A stretch of 64,000 bases of DNA from Arthrobacter nitrophenolicus. GTDB lineage: Bacteria; Actinomycetota; Actinomycetes; Actinomycetales; Micrococcaceae. The translations under genes were made by a program, and so were the position numbers. The stretch is from positions 78,954-142,953 of the forward strand of contig NZ_AOFD01000001.1 in NCBI RefSeq assembly GCF_000332815.1. Reading direction: 5' to 3'. Shown piece after piece: positions 58,494 through 64,000 of the stretch. Within the stretch, counting starts at the first letter, position 1; every line of letters begins with the position of its first letter. Under the pieces are notes generated by a model that saw only the letters and a list, made by a program, of their open reading frames with translations, ran no database searches and was not told the origin of the DNA.

Positions 58494-60079
58494 GTGCGTT
58501 GCCCGCGCTGCCAGCAAACAGTCCGCACCGGGGCGGCGTTCTGCACCGCCTGCGGGGCGCCCCTTCCCAACCGTGCGGCGCGCAGCCTCCACAACCAGGA
58601 CCATGGAGGGGCCAACGGTTCCAGCGGGGCCATCGACCCCAGGACCGGGCTGCCCGCCGCGCATGTGCCGGCGATTCCCGGTACTATCCCGGTAGTACAA
58701 ACGCCCCCGGCACAGCAGGCCGCGGGCATCGCGGGCACGGGGCTGGGGAGCGCCGGCGGTTCCACCGGGCAGGTGGGGGCCGCTCCAGGGGGAGGAACGG
58801 GAATGGCAACAAACCTTCAGCTGGTTCCTGCCACGGCGGGCAAGCGGCTTGGCGCCGCCGTCATCGACTGGCTCCCGCCGCTGGTCGTCCTGGTGGTGAC
58901 GTTCGCCGTCGGTTTCGCCGGCATCACCCGTACCCGCAGCGGCGGCTTCATCACCTACGACACGGCGTCGCTGGTGTTGTTCGGCGGCATCGGGCTGGCG
59001 CTGACCCTGGCCTACCTGCTGGTGGTCATGGGCCTGGAGGCCCGGACCGGGAAAACGCCGGGAAACCTGCTGATGGGCATCCGCAGCGCTGATAACGACG
59101 GCTACGCACCCGGTGCGGGTGCTGTCTTCCTGCGCGGCCTCATCACTGGGGCGGGCATCCTCCTGGCGGTCCTCGCGGCCATCCTGGTGGTGGTCTTCCA
59201 ATGGTTCGGCGCTGCCCTCTTCATCCTCGGGCCGCTGCTGCTTGCGGGCGCCGGCTGGGCCGTGACAGTGGTGGTCTCGAACAGCTGGGACAAGAACGGC
59301 GGGCTGCGGGGCTGGCATGACGCCGCGGCCAAGACACTTGCCTTTGACGTGAAGGCAGGCCGCGACCCCATCACCACCGGCGGCATCCAGGGCCCCTACA
59401 GTTTCGCGCCGCTGGACCTGCCGCCCGTGCAGCCGGTGCTTTCCCCGGTTGCGGGTGCCGCGACCCCCAAGATCATCAATGCGCAGGCGCCGCTGCAGGC
59501 CCAGCGCGATTCCGGTCCGGGACTGCCTCCGCAGTCGCTGCCGGCACAGGCTCCGCCTCCGCAGACTGTGGCGACACAAACTCCGACGCCGGCCCAGGCT
59601 CCGCCTTTCCAGACGCTGCCCTCGCAGACCATGCCGTACACCACCCCGGCATCCTTCGCGCCGCCCGCCGAGGGCCAGGTGCCGCCCTCCTTCGACGACG
59701 ACGTCGAACGCACCAGGTGCGCCCCGGCGCCTCCGGCCCCGCGCCCGTGGCGGTCCTTCGGATCCGGCTCGACGACGGCCGTGACTTCCAGCTGGACCGC
59801 AGCGTCCTGGTGGGCCGCAACCCCGTGGGCCAGGCGGGGGAACAGCACGCCCAGCTGCTCGCCGTCGACGACCCCGGCCGCTCCATTTCCAAGACACACC
59901 TGCACCTGCTCACGGACGGAGCCGGGATCTGGGTGACGGACCGGAATTCAACGAACGGCAGCGCCGTGACCACCCCCGACGGACACCGCACGGCACTGGT
60001 GCCGGGCGTCCCCAGCTTTGTTACCCCCGGCTCCAGCGTCCATTTTGGAGACCGAACCTTTTACCTAGGACAGGCATGA
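58494..60079 (+). pseudogene. Zinc-ribbon, RDD membrane domain and C-terminal FHA protein (one frameshift)
   Basis: Residues 1-25 form a zinc ribbon, CPRCQQTVRTGAAFCTACG. An RDD domain with three to four membrane spans follows (KRLGAAVIDWLPPLVVLVVT, GKTPGNLLMGIR), then a Pro/Gln-rich linker. The frame breaks near 59714; restoring one C gives VERTQVRPGASGPAPVAVLR and a complete FHA domain with LVGRNP, SISKTHLHL and DRNSTNGSAV, the phosphothreonine-binding residues. The total is about 528 residues. The start is uncertain: GTG 58494 is in frame, but GTG 58480 overlaps the previous stop and has AAGGA upstream, which would need one more base. The FHA domain could read kinase output at the membrane. 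Confidence 0.83.
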
Positions 60080-61032
60080 ACCAACAGCCCGCCAGCGATT
60101 CCTCAACCATGCAACCGGGACAGGGCCTTACCCTAACCGTCGGTTACGGGACGGACCGGGGACTCCGCAGGGAGCTGAACGAGGATTCCTACATCGCCTC
60201 CGACCCCGTTTTCGCCGTGGCGGACGGAATGGGCGGCCATGAAGCCGGCGAGATCGCCAGCGGCATCTGCGTGCGTGCCCTGGCCGCCATGCCCCAGCTG
60301 ACCACCGGCGAGCGGACGGCCACTGCCGCGGTCCTCCAGCAATACCTGGTCCACGCCGACCTCTCCATCCGCGAAGCCACCGGCGCCCGTGCCGGCACCA
60401 CCCTGACAGGTGCCGTCGTCGTGGAGCAGATGGGTGTGCCGTACTGGCTGGTGATGAATATCGGGGACTCGCGGACGTACCGGCTCAGCCAGGGCCGCTT
60501 CGAGCAGATCAGCGTTGACCACTCCGAGGTCCAGGAACTGGTGGACGCGGGGGAGATCACGCCCCAGCAGGCCACTGTCCACCCGCGCCGCCACGTGGTC
60601 ACCCGCGCCCTGGGCACAGGCGACGAGACCGAGGCCGACTACTGGCTCCTTCCTGTCGAGGAGGGGGACCGGATCCTCGTCTGCTCCGACGGGCTCACCT
60701 CCGAACTGGGCGACGAACACATCCACCGCATCCTCAGCACCGCAGGCCAGCCCCAGGATGCGGTGGATGCCCTCATCCAGGCAGCCCTGCGCAACGGCGG
60801 CCGGGACAACGTCACGGTGATCGTGGTGGACGCCCGGAACGTCCTGAACGACGCCGGTGCCGCCACCACCGCGCCCCGGCACGACGCGGCGGCAGAGGAC
60901 GAGGTGACACTCCCGCGGGGCCAGGCACCCCGGACGGACACCGCGCCGGCCACGCACACCGCGCCTGCCACAAACCTCGGTGAAGGACAGGACGCCAATG
61001 AAGGAGGGGAACGCCACGATGGCCGGCACTAG
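60076..61032 (+). CDS. PP2C-family Ser/Thr protein phosphatase
   Basis: The 318-residue protein has every PP2C metal and phosphate motif: RRELNEDSYIA, VFAVADGMGGHEAGEIAS, GTTLTGAVV, MNIGDSRTYRL, LVCSDGLTSEL and NGGRDNVTVIVVDA. It should reverse phosphorylation by the kinase encoded at the end of the operon. Unlike PstP it has no membrane span; the last 65 residues are a Thr/Ala/Asp-rich tail. ATG 60076 overlaps the FHA gene stop as ATGA, and its end overlaps the next start by 14 bp. It corresponds to prpC of the PFNA cluster. Confidence 0.93.
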   Translation: MNQQPASDSSTMQPGQGLTLTVGYGTDRGLRRELNEDSYIASDPVFAVADGMGGHEAGEIASGICVRALAAMPQLTTGERTATAAVLQQYLVHADLSIREATGARAGTTLTGAVVVEQMGVPYWLVMNIGDSRTYRLSQGRFEQISVDHSEVQELVDAGEITPQQATVHPRRHVVTRALGTGDETEADYWLLPVEEGDRILVCSDGLTSELGDEHIHRILSTAGQPQDAVDALIQAALRNGGRDNVTVIVVDARNVLNDAGAATTAPRHDAAAEDEVTLPRGQAPRTDTAPATHTAPATNLGEGQDANEGGERHDGRH

Positions 61033-62927
61033 CTACATCCCGGGCTCCTGGTTCGGCGTTGTCCGTTCCGGCACCGCTGTCCTCCTTGGCCCGGACACCC
61101 CGCCTGCCCTCGCCGGGGCCCTCTGGGACCTGCTGGCGGACGGTCCCGAGGTCCACGAAGTGCTCCACGCCGTCACCAGCAGCTCGGGCGGTTCACTGGC
61201 CAGCATCCCCTCCTTCGGGATCCTGGACTTCAAAGGGTCCCTGCGGGTCTTCCTCCGCGGCGGGCTGGACCTCACCGTCAGCCAGCCGCAGGGGCCGGTG
61301 GAACTCGACGGGCGCGATGTCACCACCTGGACCGAGCGCCGCTTCGCGCTGCCGGGACCCTGCACCCTCACCATTCCCGGTGCCGGGGCCGCCGGCCTGC
61401 CTGAACTCCCGCTGCGCGAAGGTGTGGTCCTGCTGCAGTCGCTGAGCCTGGGGCTGGGGGCGGACCAGCCGGCCCTCGCCACCGGGACCTCCGCGGCGGC
61501 CCTTGTGGTGGACCCGGACGGCAACGCGGATGTGCGGCAGATTATCGAGGATGTTCCCGCGCCCGCCGCCGCCGAACCGGTTGTCGAAGAATCTGCCGCC
61601 AGTGAGCCGGTTGTTGAAGAACCTGCCGCCACTGAGCCGGTAGCCGCCGAGCCGGTTGTCACTGACGAACCCGCCCCGGCCGCCGTCGACCCTGAGCAGG
61701 CTGACCCTGAACCGGCTGACACTGGTCCATCAACCCTGAACCCATCAACCTTGACCCCGTCGACCCTGACCCCATCGATCCCGATGTGACAATCCTTCCG
61801 GACCAGGGGGTGTCGTCGGAAACGGTCCTTGGCGTGATTGACGATGAGTCGGACCCCCTGGAAGGGCCGGAATCCGGCCAGGAACCAGGGGGAATGCCGG
61901 CGTCCGCGCCTGCCACCGACCACACCAGTTCCTACGACCACCTGTGGGAGCGCACCGTGGTGCGGAACATCGAGGATGCCGCCGTGCGGGAGGACCCGGA
62001 GGAGGAACACGCCGGGAACGGACCCGCCCCTGCCCCTGCTCTGGAGCCGGCCGCCGGCCGTCCTTCCTTGGAAACCGCCGGGACTGACCCTGCGGAGCCT
62101 GCTGCGGCGGCCGGTTCCGCACAGGCACCTGCACCGGCACAGCCCGAACCGTCCCATCCTGCTCCACCCCAGCCTGCAACTGTCCAGCCCGCCCCTGTTC
62201 CTCCCGTCCAGGCGGGGTCCTGATCGACTCCGTACCGTGGCGGACCCCGCACGCCGGTTCTGCTGCGCCGCCTGCGCCGGAGCCCGTTTTCGGGGCAGTC
62301 CCGCCATCGCCCGCACCTGCACCGGCCGGGGATGCCCCGCAAGCCGCCGGGGCCGGCTTCGACGGCGACCACGACGGCCAGACAGTCATGAAGAGCAGCC
62401 TCGCCGGCACGGCGTCCAGTCCTGCGCCGGCCATGCCGGTGGAGGATGCCGATGGTAAGGAGCCGGACGGTCCCATGGTGCTGGCCCGGGTGTGCGGCCA
62501 CGGCCACGCGAATCCGCCCACCCGCGCCCAGTGCTCGGCCTGCGGTGCGGTGCTGCTGCCGGATGCCGTGCAGGTGGCGCGTCCCCGGCTCGGCCGTGTC
62601 CGGATGTCCACCGGCGAATTGCTGGACCTGGACCAGTCCCTGGTGATCGGCCGCCAGCCGTCGGTGTCCCGGGTGCAGGGCGGCGTCATGCCCCGCCTGG
62701 TCCAGGTGGCAAGCCCCGGCGGCGACATCTCCCGTTCCCACGTGGAGGTCCGCCTGGAGGGCTGGCACGTCATGCTCTGCGACCTGAAGGCGACCAACGG
62801 CACCGTCCTGGTCCGGGAGGGCCAGCCGCCGCGGCGCCTTGCCCAGAACGAGATGGCCATCCTGCTGGACGGCGACATCGCCGAGCTCGGCGACAACATC
62901 TCGTTGCGTTTTGAGGAGATTCCTTGA
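61019..62927 (+). pseudogene. FHA-domain protein with acidic low-complexity middle (two frameshifts)
   Basis: The repaired protein has about 636 residues. The N-terminal 150 residues (GTSYIPGSWFGVVRSGTAVL) are a globular domain I do not recognise. A Pro/Ala/Glu-rich low-complexity region follows. The C-terminus has a zinc ribbon (CGHGHANPPTRAQCSACG) and an FHA domain (SLVIGRQPS, DISRSHVEVRL, DLKATNGTVLV). Frame breaks lie near 61727 (lost C; true frame reads an acidic PINPEPINLDPVDPD) and 62217 (lost G; restores VLIDSVPWRTPH). ATG 61019 has AAGGAGGGG upstream. It probably docks phosphorylated partners of the kinase. Confidence 0.82.
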
Positions 62928-64000
62928 GTTCCAAACGGCCTGTAGCGCCGCCGCCCCGCATCCCGGGGTTCACGTACATCAGCCTGCTCGGCTCCGGCGG
63001 GTTTTCCGACGTCTACCTCTACGAGCAGGACCGGCCCCGCCGGAAGGTCGCCGTCAAGGTGCTCGTCTCGGACCTGAAGACCGAAGGCGCGCGCCGCCGC
63101 TTCGAGTCCGAGGCCAACCTGATGGCCCAGCTGTCCTCGCACCCCTACATCGTCACCATCTTCGAGGCGGAAGTGACCGATGACGGGCACTCCTACCTGG
63201 CCATGGAGTATTGCTCCCGGCCCAGCCTGGACGTCCGCTACCGGCGGCAGCGGTTCAGCGTGGACGAGGTCCTGGCCGTCGGCATCCAGGTGGCATCCGC
63301 CGTCGAGACAGCCCACCGCGCCGGCATCGCGCACCGCGACATCAAGCCCGCCAATATCCTGGTGACGGACTACAACCGGCCCGCGCTCACCGACTTCGGC
63401 ATCTCGGGCACCCTGGCCGGGGATTCCGACGACGATTCGGGCATGTCCATCCCGTGGTCCCCGCCGGAGCAGTTCAGGGACGGCAGCGTGGACGGGGTGA
63501 TGGTGGACGTCTGGGCCCTGGGCGCCACGCTGTACACGCTCCTGGCCGGCCGGTCGCCCTTCGTGCTGCCCGGGGCGGACAACTCCCAGCGGGAACTGAT
63601 CAACAGGATCAGCAACACACCCCTGCCCCGCCTTGGTCGGGCCGATGTTCCGGAATCGCTGGAGCTTGCCCTCGCCACGGCCATGGCCAAGTCGCCACAG
63701 TCCCGCTACTCGTCCGCACACGCGTTCGCCCTGGCCCTGCAGCGCATCCAGGCCGAGCTGAACCTGTCCGTGACTCCCTTCGAGGTACTCGAGGAGCCGC
63801 ACCACGAGGACAGCCACCCGGACGAAGGCGTCGAGGAGACGCGGGTCCGCAGCATCGCCGCCATCGACCCGGAACGGACGGGCAGCGCGCCCACCTTCCC
63901 GGCACGCACCCGGCCCCAGCCCGCTTCCGCCGGACCGGCCCCCGATTCTGCCGCCACCGCTGCCCGGCAGCAGTTTTCCACCGACGCCGGGACTCGCTCC
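62924..64000 (+). CDS. Ser/Thr protein kinase (3' end outside window)
   Basis: The visible 359 residues contain a complete kinase domain: glycine loop LLGSGGFSDVYLY, ATP-binding Lys in KVAVKVL, catalytic HRDIKPANIL, metal-binding DFGISG and the SPPEQF substrate segment. The part after residue about 270 is an acidic juxtamembrane-like linker; whether a membrane span or sensor follows cannot be seen. The TTG start at 62924 overlaps the FHA stop as TTGA and has GAGGAG upstream. It would correspond to the Pkb2-type kinase of the PFNA cluster, though here it is last and not first. Confidence 0.92.
   Translation, partial: MSSKRPVAPPPRIPGFTYISLLGSGGFSDVYLYEQDRPRRKVAVKVLVSDLKTEGARRRFESEANLMAQLSSHPYIVTIFEAEVTDDGHSYLAMEYCSRPSLDVRYRRQRFSVDEVLAVGIQVASAVETAHRAGIAHRDIKPANILVTDYNRPALTDFGISGTLAGDSDDDSGMSIPWSPPEQFRDGSVDGVMVDVWALGATLYTLLAGRSPFVLPGADNSQRELINRISNTPLPRLGRADVPESLELALATAMAKSPQSRYSSAHAFALALQRIQAELNLSVTPFEVLEEPHHEDSHPDEGVEETRVRSIAAIDPERTGSAPTFPARTRPQPASAGPAPDSAATAARQQFSTDAGTRS

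Noticed and set aside
59717..60079. Separate small FHA gene
   Set aside because: It begins exactly where the RDD-protein frame breaks, has no ribosome site, and joins that protein after restoring one base.
61726..61788. STLTPSTLTPS-like tandem peptide repeat at the end of the first FHA fragment
   Set aside because: It arises from the wrong frame after a lost C near 61727. The alternative frame reads an acidic Pro/Asp stretch that continues smoothly into the next fragment.

Overview
The window is high-GC actinobacterial DNA with Micrococcaceae character, most like Arthrobacter or Pseudarthrobacter. The basis is C-ending codon use, frequent GTG and TTG starts, stop/start overlaps, actinobacterial families (SCO4848-type membrane protein, LpdA-type quinone reductase, acyl-CoA carboxylase epsilon subunit, class IIIc-like adenylyl cyclase) and gene order resembling the Mycobacterium and Streptomyces acc-birA loci. 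The genus is inferred from memory; no search was run.

Layout. 0-3 kb: end of a LuxR-type regulator, a triple-hairpin element resembling the actinobacterial 6C RNA, then sufS-sufU. 3-10.5 kb: small conserved genes, an SDR/DUF2867 protein, mfd and a YdjM-like membrane protein. 10.5-28.6 kb: a nitrate/nitrite assimilation region (HemD-like regulator, cobA, nirB, nirD, and narK-nasC-nasB) interleaved with deoC, a phosphosugar mutase, a purine nucleoside phosphorylase and lpdA. GlnR-like boxes with 11-bp periodicity lie in the nirB/nirD and narK upstream regions. 28.8-31.5 kb: MHS transporter, glutamine amidotransferase and an NTF2-like protein. 31.5-47.1 kb: an acyl-CoA carboxylase neighbourhood (accA3, maf, accE, accD, SDR, birA, PH-like membrane protein, adenylyl cyclase) interrupted by tetR-mmpL, an exported repeat protein, a dicarboxylate symporter and a DUF885 protein. 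The two carboxylase promoters share a palindrome.

47.1-64 kb holds one long co-directional operon: a roughly 2,000-residue membrane-anchored propeller/Ig-like/Fn3 protein, MoxR ATPase, DUF58 protein, transglutaminase-like membrane protein whose expected catalytic Cys is Asp, zinc-ribbon/RDD/FHA protein, PP2C phosphatase, second FHA protein and a Ser/Thr kinase cut by the window end. It matches the gene set called the PFNA cluster in bifidobacteria (kinase, Fn3 protein, AAA ATPase, DUF58, transglutaminase, PP2C), here with a much enlarged surface protein and two FHA adaptors.

Caution: at least twelve conserved genes carry one or two single-base frameshifts, almost all losses inside short G or C runs. 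Sequence error is the simplest reading. I annotate each as one gene spanning the break, typed pseudogene because the frame is broken as given. I saw no tRNA, rRNA, CRISPR array, transposase or prophage gene. Convergent gene pairs are regularly separated by strong bidirectional hairpin terminators.
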